DNA from: Clostridia bacterium
Lineage (GTDB): Bacteria; Bacillota; Clostridia; UBA1212; UBA1255
Assembly: GCA_017622825.1 (NCBI GenBank)
Contig: JAGAQK010000030.1
Coordinates: forward strand, 1-36,379
Reading direction: 5' to 3'
Length of the DNA: 36,379 nt
This document shows, piece by piece, positions 25,120-32,044 of this stretch (position 1 is the stretch's first letter; each line of letters opens with the position of its first letter). The notes under the pieces were generated by a model. The model was given only the letters and a program-made list of their open reading frames with translations. It searched no databases and was not told the DNA's origin. The position numbers were made by a program, and so were the translations under genes.

Positions 25120-26340
25120 TCACCCTTTCAAAACTTCAAATGCCTTAAGAAGCTGTGCATCTTCTTCACTGCCCTCAACAAGAGCTATTTCTATATCAGG
25201 TTTAATTCCCACTCCGTGTATACACTCACCCGATGGTGTAAAATACCTTGCCACAGTAAGAATTATGCCGCTGCCATCGTCCGTATAATCTCTTCTCGTC
25301 TGTCCCAGCGCCTTACCGAAGGTTTTCGTACCTATGAGCGTGCCTGCCTTGTGGTCGCGTATTGCGCCTGCAACGAGCTCAGAGGCACTGGCGGTATTGC
25401 CATTAACAAGCACTGCCAGCGGCACGTTAATGCATTGCGCGTCCGATTTAATCTCGCTGAGCCTTCTGCCGTTTTTGTCTTCAGAATACGCTATCAAGCC
25501 CTCGGGTAGTATCCTGTTTGCTACTGCGGAAGCTTCCGCTTCGTATCCGCCTCCGTTATCTCTCAAGTCAAGTATAATGCCCGTGCACTCTAACTTATCG
25601 ATTTTCTCCATTGCCGCAGCAAATTCCGCGCCGGTATTTTCGTCGAATTGCGTGATTTTTATATGCATAATGCCGTCATAATCTGTTACGAATACAGACT
25701 GCTTGCTGACTTTTTTTATTTGTACCGTAACGGTTTTCACACTGCCGTCAGTGCTCTGCAGTTGCAAAGTCAGCTCATTGCCCTCTTTTGCAAAGATAGC
25801 GTCTAATTCAGCATCCGCATAATCAACTACCGCCTTGCCGTTAACGTGCGTTATTATTTCGCCTACCGCAATTCCTGCTTCTCCCGCGGAGGATTCTGCT
25901 TCTACGAAAACGACTTCCATGCCTTTCTCGTTATCCTGATACGTAAAGCCCGCTCCGATGTACGTGCCTGTTATAAAGTCTACGTACTCTCCAAGCGTTC
26001 CGGGCTTCAGATATCCGGAATACGGGTCGTTCAACGCTGCTACTGCGCCTGCAATGGCACCTTCAATAACTTCGTTTATATCATAGTCCAGGCAGAAACT
26101 GCTATCGATAAAATTGAGTATATCCTGGAACTTGGCAACCTTCGTTACGTCAAGCTCTTCACCCGCAAAACTTACGTTTTCGGATTTACGAAAGAGCCCA
26201 CCATTATAATAAATACTGTCTGCCACCAAAAAGGTCACGAAAACCGTCACAACAACGAGCAATATTGCTCCGATAAATAAAACGTTACCATTTATCCGAA
26301 GACTTTTGTTGTCACCGGTATTTTTATTTTCTTCTGTCAT
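25120..26340 (-). CDS. S41 family C-terminal processing peptidase
   Basis: A 406-residue membrane-anchored serine protease of the CtpA/CtpB group. There is a single N-terminal helix (about residues 18-40), a helical dimerisation region with AVAALNDPYSGYL, and a PDZ domain (about 115-200, GAGFTYQDN...AGIAVGEIITHVNG). The peptidase core has LDLRDNGGG, the catalytic serine in NTASASELVAGA and the lysine in GTKTFGKALGQT. Start ATG 26340, just after ftsX. FtsEX-linked S41 peptidases are common in Clostridia; the substrate may be an envelope protein or a murein hydrolase (inference). Confidence 0.94.
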   Translation of the reverse strand: MTEENKNTGDNKSLRINGNVLFIGAILLVVVTVFVTFLVADSIYYNGGLFRKSENVSFAGEELDVTKVAKFQDILNFIDSSFCLDYDINEVIEGAIAGAVAALNDPYSGYLKPGTLGEYVDFITGTYIGAGFTYQDNEKGMEVVFVEAESSAGEAGIAVGEIITHVNGKAVVDYADAELDAIFAKEGNELTLQLQSTDGSVKTVTVQIKKVSKQSVFVTDYDGIMHIKITQFDENTGAEFAAAMEKIDKLECTGIILDLRDNGGGYEAEASAVANRILPEGLIAYSEDKNGRRLSEIKSDAQCINVPLAVLVNGNTASASELVAGAIRDHKAGTLIGTKTFGKALGQTRRDYTDDGSGIILTVARYFTPSGECIHGVGIKPDIEIALVEGSEEDAQLLKAFEVLKG

Positions 26341-26352
26341 TTTTTCACCTGC

Positions 26353-27258
26353 TTAAATTTTCACGTAGCGGCGTACTGCGATTATACCGGAAACTACGCC
26401 AATGAGTATTCCGGCGCCCAGGAACATAAGCAGAACGCTTAAAGAGAATTCCGAAAACTCTGCAAGACCTAAAATTTCACGAAGGCTTGACGAAGTGCCG
26501 GCTACAGCCTTATACACATATGAATATGTTATACGCAATGCAAAATATGAAAGAATTGCACTTATTAAGCCTATAAATATACCTTCTATTACAAAAGGCC
26601 CTCTCATATACGCTCTCGAGGCGCCTATATTTTTCATTATTTTCAATTCTCTGTTCCTTGCAAAAACTGTCAGTCTTATTGTATTTGCCGACAGCAGCAC
26701 TGACAAGAAGCCAAAAACAATTACTGCCGCTAAGCTACCTATCCTGACACCGTTGTTAATTGTGGAAAAATAATTATACACTGACGTATTATCAGTTACT
26801 TCTTCCACTCCGGGCACTTTTTTCATATCAAGCGCGAACTGCTGTACATTTTTTACTGACTTTAGCTGCACTCTGAATGACACGTACATATAATCCGAGT
26901 CAAAATTTTCAAAAAGATCTTGTTCTTCTTCAAACATTTCTATGGCGTTTTGAAGATTTTCCTCTTTTGATATTCTCTCAACAGCATCTACACGTGAATC
27001 ACTGATAATAATATCAGCTATCGAATAGCTTGCCGCATCACTTATATCTGTGGAGCAGTCTATCATCAATTCTTTTTGCTGATTACTCAAGTCTGTCAAT
27101 ATTCTTTGCAAATTGACAGAAAGCATCATAAGGCATCCCATGATATAAAGAGAAACAAATAAAACAAACACAGACGAGAACATCATATGCCAGTTTTTGA
27201 AACAATTCGCCACGCCCTGACGCAATATATAATAAAACGTTCGTATTTTACGCATCAT
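26353..27258 (-). CDS. ftsX: Cell division ABC transporter permease FtsX
   Basis: FtsX is the membrane half of the FtsEX complex that couples ATP hydrolysis to murein hydrolase activation. The start chosen is the ATG at 27258, nine bases after AGGAGG and overlapping the end of ftsE; the longer open frame (to 27336) is ftsE-overlapping and has no ribosome binding site. About 301 residues: a basic N-terminus with IRTFYYILRQGVANCFKNWHM, one helix, and an extracellular domain (about 55-165). Three helices follow (GSLAAVIVFGFLSVLLSANTI, FVIEGIFIGLISAILSYFAL, VLLMFLGAGILIGVVSGIIA), with the conserved NRELKIMKNIGAS between them. The typical partner murein hydrolase (EnvC/PcsB/CwlO-type) is not next to it. 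Confidence 0.94.
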   Translation of the reverse strand: MMRKIRTFYYILRQGVANCFKNWHMMFSSVFVLFVSLYIMGCLMMLSVNLQRILTDLSNQQKELMIDCSTDISDAASYSIADIIISDSRVDAVERISKEENLQNAIEMFEEEQDLFENFDSDYMYVSFRVQLKSVKNVQQFALDMKKVPGVEEVTDNTSVYNYFSTINNGVRIGSLAAVIVFGFLSVLLSANTIRLTVFARNRELKIMKNIGASRAYMRGPFVIEGIFIGLISAILSYFALRITYSYVYKAVAGTSSSLREILGLAEFSEFSLSVLLMFLGAGILIGVVSGIIAVRRYVKI

Positions 27259-28198
27259 TTTCGCTTGCCTCCTGACTTTCCTGTTTCTCTTGTTCTGCCT
27301 GCTTTTCCTCGTCATTTTTCTGTTGCTGCGAAGCAATACTTATGGAGGCAACAGGTATTTCCACTTGAATCGGCTCCTCAGCCTTTTCGTTTTCTGCAGG
27401 CTTTTGTGTTTCTTCTTCGGACGGAACTTCCGCTGTCTGCTCTGCTTCGGGCTGAGCTTCCTGTTTTTCATCTACTGAAACATTATGCCCGTGATTAAGC
27501 ATTATCACTCTCATGCCCATTTCTTCGGCCATACTCTGTTCATGCGTCGCAACGAGCACCGTCGTTCCGTAAGAATTAATCATTTTAAGCAACGACATAA
27601 TTTCTGCGGAGTTTTGGGGATCAAGGTTTCCCGTAGGCTCGTCTGCTATGAGTATGCCGGGGCCGTTTACGATTGATCTTGCTAACGCAACTCTTTGCTG
27701 TTCGCCTCCCGAAAGATGGCTGGGATATTCATCCCTTTTACTGCTAAGTCCCATAAGAGAAAGCGTTATATCCACCTTTTCTTTGATTTCTTTTCTTGAA
27801 GCGCCTGTTATTTCCATTGCGAATGCTACGTTTTGAAATACTGTTTTCTTATCAAGCAATCTGAAGTCCTGGAAGAAAACGCCTATGCTGCGCCTGTATT
27901 TTTGTACGTTTGATCTTCTGATTTTTGCCACGTTATGTGAATTTACGAAAATTTTTCCTGCGGTCGGTGTTTCCTCAAGCAGAATCAATTTTATAAGAGT
28001 AGATTTGCCGGCGCCGCTTGAGCCCATCAAGAATACGAATTCGCCTTCTTCAATCTTAAAGCTCAAATTTTTAACGGCTTCTACGCCATTTTGGTATTTC
28101 TTTTCAACATTATCAAAAACAATAATCGGGCGATTTCTCTGCTCGTTATTGAATAACCCTTTTTTCTTTGCCTGTTTTTCTTTTGTAGTTTCACTCAT
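27248..28198 (-). CDS. ftsE: Cell division ATP-binding protein FtsE with long acidic C-terminal tail
   Basis: FtsE is the ATPase of FtsEX. The ABC core (about residues 25-243) has Walker A GSSGAGKST (59-67), Q-loop FFQDFRLLDKKTV, signature LSGGEQQR (162-169), Walker B ILIADEPTG and the H-loop VATHE. NVAFAMEITG is typical of FtsE. The core is preceded by a Lys-rich 20-residue extension. It is followed by about 73 extra residues rich in Glu, Gln, Ala and Lys, predicted to be disordered or coiled; normal FtsE is about 225-235 residues. The gene overlaps ftsX by 11 bases and follows the PucR gene by 32 bases. Confidence 0.95.
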   Translation of the reverse strand: MSETTKEKQAKKKGLFNNEQRNRPIIVFDNVEKKYQNGVEAVKNLSFKIEEGEFVFLMGSSGAGKSTLIKLILLEETPTAGKIFVNSHNVAKIRRSNVQKYRRSIGVFFQDFRLLDKKTVFQNVAFAMEITGASRKEIKEKVDITLSLMGLSSKRDEYPSHLSGGEQQRVALARSIVNGPGILIADEPTGNLDPQNSAEIMSLLKMINSYGTTVLVATHEQSMAEEMGMRVIMLNHGHNVSVDEKQEAQPEAEQTAEVPSEEETQKPAENEKAEEPIQVEIPVASISIASQQQKNDEEKQAEQEKQESQEASENDA

Positions 28199-28230
28199 AG
28201 CGGTTTAATCTTCCTTTAATAAATGTCTCG

Positions 28231-29409
28231 TTATATTTTGTTTAGAAGTGCGGGTTCTTTGTTTTCTATGAATTGCAATATCAACAGTGCAATTCCTATT
28301 CTCATACCCACGTCAAATTTAGAGCATTCAAGCCCTGTCATTTTGTTAAACTTTTCAAGCCTGTACATCAACGTATTTCTGTGAATATACAATACTCTTG
28401 AAGCTTCGCTTACATTAAGATTGTTTTCAAGATAAACTTTTACGGTATTTAGAAGTTCTTTTGCCGATTTGTCACTTATAAATCCCTCTCCGAACGTTTC
28501 TTTGACATACTTCACACACGCATCCATCGGTATGGAATATATCAATTTTTCAAGTCCAAGCTTAGAATATTCAAGGCATTTATCAGGCATTTCAAATATT
28601 ACTCCTATATTTTTTGCCTTGTCTGCTTCTACGTAAGCATCATTCAGGTTCATAAGCGATGGTATTGCAGAGCTTATTGACACGTACGTTTCAACCATTG
28701 CTTCAAGAAGTAACGTGTCTCTTATCATATTTGCATAATCCACAACGTATGAATACGTTATTTCTTCTTTAAGAGGGCATACAATCGCGGTTCTTGCATA
28801 ATCTATGGGAATGATCAAAAACCCGCGTTCCGTACCAAAAAGTTCCTGCAAAATGCGGCATATGAGCTCACTGTCGCCTGCCGGCGTGCCTGAAACAATA
28901 TTAAGTGCCACCAAAACCACAGCAAAGCCATTGGCGTTTGCCATATAATCACCGTAAACTGCCTCAATCTGTTCCTCTGTGACGTTTCTTCTGCCTTCTA
29001 TGAGCAACTTTTTGAATATATTTATCAAATCTTTACTGCTTTGTGACTCTCTGTATCTGAAGCCGTGCGCTGCGAGTGCAAGTACGTTTTTGCAGTTATC
29101 TTTTGCCGTCTCGCATCCGCCTTCCTGCGGCGTCTTTAATTTAATAAACATAAAAATTGTCTCGTCACCGTCAACCGTTACGTTCTCGAAAATATATCCG
29201 CTACGTGTGAATTGTGACGCGTCATAAAAGTTGACCGAGTCGTCATTTTGAAGCTCTGTAAAAATCGCCGTAAGCTCTATACAAACAGATTCTTCATTGC
29301 CTGCCCCGCTGTAAAACAACACATGGCCTGTATCGTCTACAATACCGAAATCGCCATCGATATAAGCTGATATTTCTGTTAATTGTTGTTTGTTCGCACT
29401 GCTCAGCAA
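28231..29409 (-). CDS. PucR/CdaR-type transcriptional regulator
   Basis: A DNA-binding regulator of 392 residues. The start chosen is the TTG at 29409, eight bases after AGGAGG; a GTG three codons upstream overlaps that ribosome binding site. The C-terminal helix-turn-helix of the PucR family is clear: LLNTVKVYLENNLNVSEASR followed by LYIHRNTLMYRLEKF near residues 330-365. The middle part has a GGDEF-like alpha/beta region (RGFLIIPIDYARTAIVCP). The N-terminal 120 residues are a GAF/PAS-like sensor without recognisable ligand motifs (GDFGIVDDTGHVLFYSG). Its position as first gene before ftsEX suggests autoregulation and possibly control of the following genes (inference). Confidence 0.85.
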   Translation of the reverse strand: MLSSANKQQLTEISAYIDGDFGIVDDTGHVLFYSGAGNEESVCIELTAIFTELQNDDSVNFYDASQFTRSGYIFENVTVDGDETIFMFIKLKTPQEGGCETAKDNCKNVLALAAHGFRYRESQSSKDLINIFKKLLIEGRRNVTEEQIEAVYGDYMANANGFAVVLVALNIVSGTPAGDSELICRILQELFGTERGFLIIPIDYARTAIVCPLKEEITYSYVVDYANMIRDTLLLEAMVETYVSISSAIPSLMNLNDAYVEADKAKNIGVIFEMPDKCLEYSKLGLEKLIYSIPMDACVKYVKETFGEGFISDKSAKELLNTVKVYLENNLNVSEASRVLYIHRNTLMYRLEKFNKMTGLECSKFDVGMRIGIALLILQFIENKEPALLNKI

Positions 29410-29441
29410 AAAAGACACCTCCTAATATACACACAGATATA

Positions 29442-29469
29442 ATTATATACTAATTCTACACAAAAGCAA
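29442..29469 (-). promoter_or_regulatory. Possible promoter of the PucR-ftsEX operon
   Basis: Minus strand TTGCTT (29464-29469), 16-base spacer, TATAAT (29442-29447). The -10 is perfect but the -35 and spacing are weak. Confidence 0.4.
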
Positions 29470-29526
29470 ATACATTTCTTCGTGACGGACGGTGTCAAGT
29501 GGGGCTGAAATTTTTTGTTCACCCTT

Positions 29527-29818
29527 GAGTTTGAATCGACCTCGACAGGGGAAAATTTATGCGGAAATTTGAAAAACCCGCATAAATTCCGTTTGTCTCT
29601 GGAGTTCAAATCGACCTCGACCGGGAAAATTTATGCGGAAATTTGAAAAACCCGCATAAATTCTGTTTATCTCTGGAGTTCAAATCGACCTCGACCGAGA
29701 AAATTTATGCGGAAATTTTAAAAACCCGCATAAATTCCGTTTGTCTCTGGAGTTCAAATCGACCTCGACCGAGAAAATTTATGCAGAAATTTGAAAAACC
29801 CGCATAAATTCCGTTTGT
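29527..29818. repeat. Four tandem 74-75 bp repeats, each with a hairpin
   Basis: Units start at 29527, 29602, 29676 and 29750 (the last about five bases short). Each has GAGTTCAAATCGACCTCGAC (GAGTTTGAATC in the first), then the inverted repeat AATTTATGCGG/CCGCATAAATT with a loop of about 13 bases, then CCGTTTGTCTCTG. Units differ at only a few positions; the fourth has one stem mismatch (GCAG). The array fills most of the divergent intergenic region between the PucR gene and the tRNA promoter. The GTTCAAATC element resembles a tRNA T-loop. There is no CRISPR-type spacer diversity. Confidence 0.9.
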
Positions 29819-29873
29819 TATACACCAAGAAACTATTCTCTGTAAAAATCAGCAAAAAAGTTCAAAAAAGGGG

Positions 29874-29903
29874 TTGACAAGCAGATAACATTTTTAGTAT
29901 AAT
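29874..29903 (+). promoter_or_regulatory. tRNA promoter
   Basis: TTGACA (29874-29879), 18-base spacer, TATAAT (29898-29903), about 50 bases before tRNA-Met. Confidence 0.8.
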
Positions 29904-29954
29904 AGCCGAGCGTTCTCGCCGGACGTACAATTCGGTCGTTTGGTGAGTTCATAT

Positions 29955-30031
29955 GGCGGCGTAGCTCAGTTGGCCAGAGCATCCGGTTCATACCCGGCAG
30001 GTCATAGGTTCAAATCCCATCGCCGCTACCA
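29955..30031 (+). tRNA. tRNA-Met (anticodon CAT)
   Basis: A 77-base cloverleaf. The acceptor stem GGCGGCG/CGCCGCT is closed by a G-T pair. The D-arm has AGCTCAGTTGGCCAGAGC, the anticodon loop TTCATAC reads CAT, the T-loop is TTCAAAT, and discriminator A with CCA is encoded. The paired first base (G1-T72) favours elongator over initiator tRNA-Met. A lysidine-modified tRNA-Ile is less likely given the close resemblance to Firmicute elongator Met. Confidence 0.95.
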
Positions 30032-30033
30032 TC

Positions 30034-30108
30034 GGCCCCTTGGTCAAGTGGTTAAGACATCGCCCTTTCACGGCGGCGACACGAGTTCGAATCTCGTAGG
30101 GGTCACCA
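30034..30108 (+). tRNA. tRNA-Glu (anticodon TTC)
   Basis: A 75-base cloverleaf two bases after tRNA-Met. Acceptor GGCCCCT/AGGGGTC, anticodon loop CTTTCAC (TTC), T-arm with GAGTTCGAATCTC, and encoded ACCA end. The pair is co-transcribed and followed by a terminator. Confidence 0.96.
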
Positions 30109-30115
30109 CAATCAG

Positions 30116-30152
30116 AAAAAGCACCATCTCTTATCGGGTTGGTGCTTTTTTT
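30116..30152 (+). terminator. Terminator of the tRNA pair
   Basis: Stem AAAAAGCACCA/TGGTGCTTTTT with a 13-base loop, then a run of T up to 30152. Confidence 0.92.
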
Positions 30153-30419
30153 ATACTGTTTAGTTATCGTACTATCAGAATTATATGTATATTCCGACCG
30201 ATACAATAGTTAATGTTTTTTAAGTTGCAGGACCTGCAATAATAATTTCTTTTTTAAATTGGCAGTTTTAGCCCATATTGCTTAGAAATCGCAGCAAGGC
30301 AAAAACTTCATCAATAATTGTTAAGTCGCAAACAATAAAAAGGCGCAACAAAAACAAATATTTATAAATAATAATACTTCAACACAACTATTTTGTTATG
30401 CTAAAAAAGTAAAATTTGT
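30153..30419. other. Non-coding AT-rich stretch with one palindrome
   Basis: No convincing gene was seen on either strand. The only structure noted is the perfect inverted repeat TTGCAGG-A-CCTGCAA at 30225-30239, near a T-rich run. It could be an operator or a recombination site; nothing supports one over the other. Confidence 0.4.
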
Positions 30420-30548
30420 TTACATATTTGCCATCCACGATCCCAACATATATCCCAAATCATATAATGTATTTAAGCCCGCTGGAATCAAATAAAAAGC
30501 AATGGCTATAACAAGGCTTTTTGAAATCTTTTTTTCCTTTATATCCAT
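30420..30548 (-). CDS. 42-residue membrane peptide, possible immunity or partner peptide
   Basis: A small gene below usual length cut-offs. The ATG at 30548 is six bases after a good AAAGGAG ribosome binding site (30555-30561); an adjacent ATG at 30551 is an alternative. The product begins MDIKEKKISK and has one hydrophobic helix (LVIAIAFYLIPAG). It then has LNTLYDLGYMLG and ends SWMANM, with a TAA stop. The AG.N.LYDLGY..G segment closely matches the bacteriocin-like frame that it overlaps in another register (30460-30747), which suggests common origin or mimicry. Position directly downstream of a double-glycine peptide is typical for immunity genes. It could instead be a second bacteriocin peptide without leader. 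I do not recognise a named family. Confidence 0.6.
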   Translation of the reverse strand: MDIKEKKISKSLVIAIAFYLIPAGLNTLYDLGYMLGSWMANM

Positions 30549-30747
30549 CATAAACTCCTTTACCAAACATAGCAGCACCACCCGCAATAAGGGCACCTAC
30601 TCCAATTTTATACCCCAAATCATACAATTCATTGTATCCGGCAGCAACCGTAAAAACGCCAAGAGCAATTTGTTACCATCCGCCTTGTACCTTTTCCATC
30701 TCGCCTTGAGACATATTATAGAAAACATTAGCTTTAATCATTTCCAT
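30460..30747 (-). pseudogene. Double-glycine leader bacteriocin-like peptide gene with in-frame stop
   Basis: An excellent ribosome binding site (AAGGAGGT, 30756-30763) stands eight bases before the ATG at 30747. The first 23 codons form a typical class II double-glycine leader ending MSQGEMEKVQGG. One Trp codon later the frame meets TAA (30673-30675), then stays open for 70 more codons to 30460. That stretch looks like a mature bacteriocin: VFTVAAGYNELYDLGYKIG, then the Gly/Ala-rich VGALIAGGAAMFGKGV and YDGYKGKKDF. Without the stop it would be a normal prepeptide. The stop is most simply a nonsense mutation, or a sequencing error; as it stands only a 24-residue peptide is made. No bacteriocin exporter (peptidase-containing ABC transporter) is in the window. 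Confidence 0.6.
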
Positions 30748-30772
30748 AATTATGTACCTCCTTAAAAATTTT

Positions 30773-30816
30773 ATTATATTAAGGCAAATACATTTGAAGC
30801 CGTACGCACTTCAAAT
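30773..30816 (-). promoter_or_regulatory. -10 element and inverted repeat upstream of the bacteriocin-like gene
   Basis: A perfect TATAAT (30773-30778) lies 26 bases before the ATG at 30747, but the -35 position reads GGCTTC, so an activator may be needed. Overlapping the -35 region is a perfect 8-base inverted repeat ATTTGAAG/CTTCAAAT (30792-30799 and 30809-30816) with a 9-base spacer, suitable as a dimer binding site. Confidence 0.45.
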
Positions 30817-30865
30817 AAATATTACCATAACACCAATTACAAAACAATAACAATATTGCTTGTGG

Positions 30866-30982
30866 TTAAACCTTTTGTTTCTTCGCTTCTTTTACAGTAA
30901 CAACATACAAAAGTGTATTGGGCTTTAACTTTTCATTTTGTATGTGCTCTGCCAAAAGAGGATATAGCTGATTGGCTGACAG
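30866..30982 (-). pseudogene. Possible 38-codon gene remnant
   Basis: An open frame without a good start codon reads protein-like (NQLYPLLAEHIQNEKLKPNT, then LLYVVTVKEAKKQKV) and ends in TAA at 30866. It is preceded by an in-frame stop and has no ribosome binding site. It may be the C-terminal end of a decayed gene upstream of the bacteriocin-like unit. The family is not recognised, and chance is not excluded. Confidence 0.25.
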
Positions 30983-30996
30983 TTAACTAACCAAAC

Positions 30997-31025
30997 TTGA
31001 TAATTTTTATAATTTTAGCTAATAT
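30997..31025 (+). promoter_or_regulatory. Promoter of the macro-domain gene
   Basis: TTGATA (30997-31002), 17-base spacer, TAATAT (31020-31025). An inverted repeat AAAGATA/TATCTTT (31026-31032 and 31042-31048) sits at the expected transcription start and could be an operator. Confidence 0.55.
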
Positions 31026-31068
31026 AAAGATAACAAGTTGATATCTTTATGGATTTGAGGAGGTTTTT

Positions 31069-32040
31069 ATGCCGCTTGAAATAGTAAGAAACGATATAAC
31101 AAAAATGAAGGTGGATGCCGTCGTCAATGCCGCTAACGAATCACTGCTCGGTGGCGGAGGTGTTGACGGTGCAATTCATTATGCCGCAGGCGTGGAACTT
31201 CTCGAAGAGTGCAGAACGCTTGGCGGTTGCAAGACGGGTAAGGCGAAAATCACAGGTGGATATAAATTGCCGGCCAAGTATGTAATACATACCGTAGGCC
31301 CTATTTACGAGGACGGCAAGCACGGAGAAAAGGCATTGCTTGAATCCTGTTACCGCGAGTCTTTAGCTCTTGCAAAGGCACACGACTGTGAGACCGTTGC
31401 TTTCCCGCTTATATCTTCAGGTGTGTACGGATACCCCAAGGACCAGGCACTAAAGGTTGCCATCGACGTTATCAGTGAATTCCTTCTAAAAAACGAAATG
31501 ATGGTTTATATCGTCATCTTCGACAAAGCTGCATATAAGATAAGTGAAAAGCTGTTTTCTGATATTGCCGAATACATTGACGATAATTACGTGCACGAGC
31601 ATACCAAATACCTTTGTGGTAGTATTCGAATGAATGCACCGATGATTTCCTACACAAATTTCGAGAAAACAGATGATTTAGCGGCAAAGCTCCGGCAGAT
31701 TGACGAAAGCTTTTCACAGATGCTTCTGCGCAAGATAGACGAGAAAGGCATGACTGATGCCGAGTGCTATAAGAAAGCAAACATTGACCGCAAGCTATTC
31801 TCCAAAATCCGCAGTGATATTAATTACAAGCCAAGCAAACCTACCGCACTTGCCTTTGCAATTTCCTTGGAGCTTTCTCTTGCAGAAACCGAAGAAATGC
31901 TCCGCAAGGCAGGGTTTGCACTGTCACACAGTAACAAGTTCGATATTATCATCGAATATTTTATAAGCCGTGGCAACTACAATATTTTTGAAATCAATGA
32001 AGCTCTGTTTGCTTTTGATCAGAGCTTGTTAGGAGCGTGA
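31069..32040 (+). CDS. Macro-domain protein with C-terminal helical (HTH-like) domain
   Basis: A 323-residue cytoplasmic protein. Residues 1-165 are a complete macro domain, the fold that binds ADP-ribose and often removes it from proteins or nucleic acids. Landmarks are [20 protein letters not shown], the following [30 protein letters not shown] and [11 protein letters not shown]. The Asn-Ala-Ala-Asn and Gly-rich loop match ADP-ribosyl hydrolases of the YmdB/MacroD type. Residues 195-323 form a second all-helical domain ([19 protein letters not shown], a [15 protein letters not shown] helix pair, and [20 protein letters not shown]), similar to helix-turn-helix domains seen in Firmicute accessory regions. 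AGGAGG precedes the ATG. It is co-transcribed with the ArsC-like gene four bases downstream. Confidence 0.88.
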   Translation: MPLEIVRNDITKMKVDAVVNAANESLLGGGGVDGAIHYAAGVELLEECRTLGGCKTGKAKITGGYKLPAKYVIHTVGPIYEDGKHGEKALLESCYRESLALAKAHDCETVAFPLISSGVYGYPKDQALKVAIDVISEFLLKNEMMVYIVIFDKAAYKISEKLFSDIAEYIDDNYVHEHTKYLCGSIRMNAPMISYTNFEKTDDLAAKLRQIDESFSQMLLRKIDEKGMTDAECYKKANIDRKLFSKIRSDINYKPSKPTALAFAISLELSLAETEEMLRKAGFALSHSNKFDIIIEYFISRGNYNIFEINEALFAFDQSLLGA

Positions 32041-32044
32041 AACG

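Noticed and set aside
27259-27336. Long N-terminal extension of FtsX
   Set aside because: It overlaps the acidic tail coding region of ftsE and lacks a ribosome binding site, whereas AGGAGG stands nine bases before the ATG at 27258.
29527-29818. CRISPR array
   Set aside because: Units are near-identical along their whole 74-75 bases, with no variable spacers, and no cas genes are present.
29527-29818. Serial transcription terminators
   Set aside because: The flanking genes are divergent, so no transcript ends here, and T-runs behind the stems are poor on the plus strand.
29940-30209. Open frames across the two tRNAs on both strands
   Set aside because: They cover both complete cloverleaf tRNA genes and have no independent support.
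30502-30765. Plus-strand open frame of 87 codons opposite the bacteriocin-like gene
   Set aside because: It has no ribosome binding site and its end reads the complement of the Shine-Dalgarno of the minus-strand gene; it is a shadow frame.
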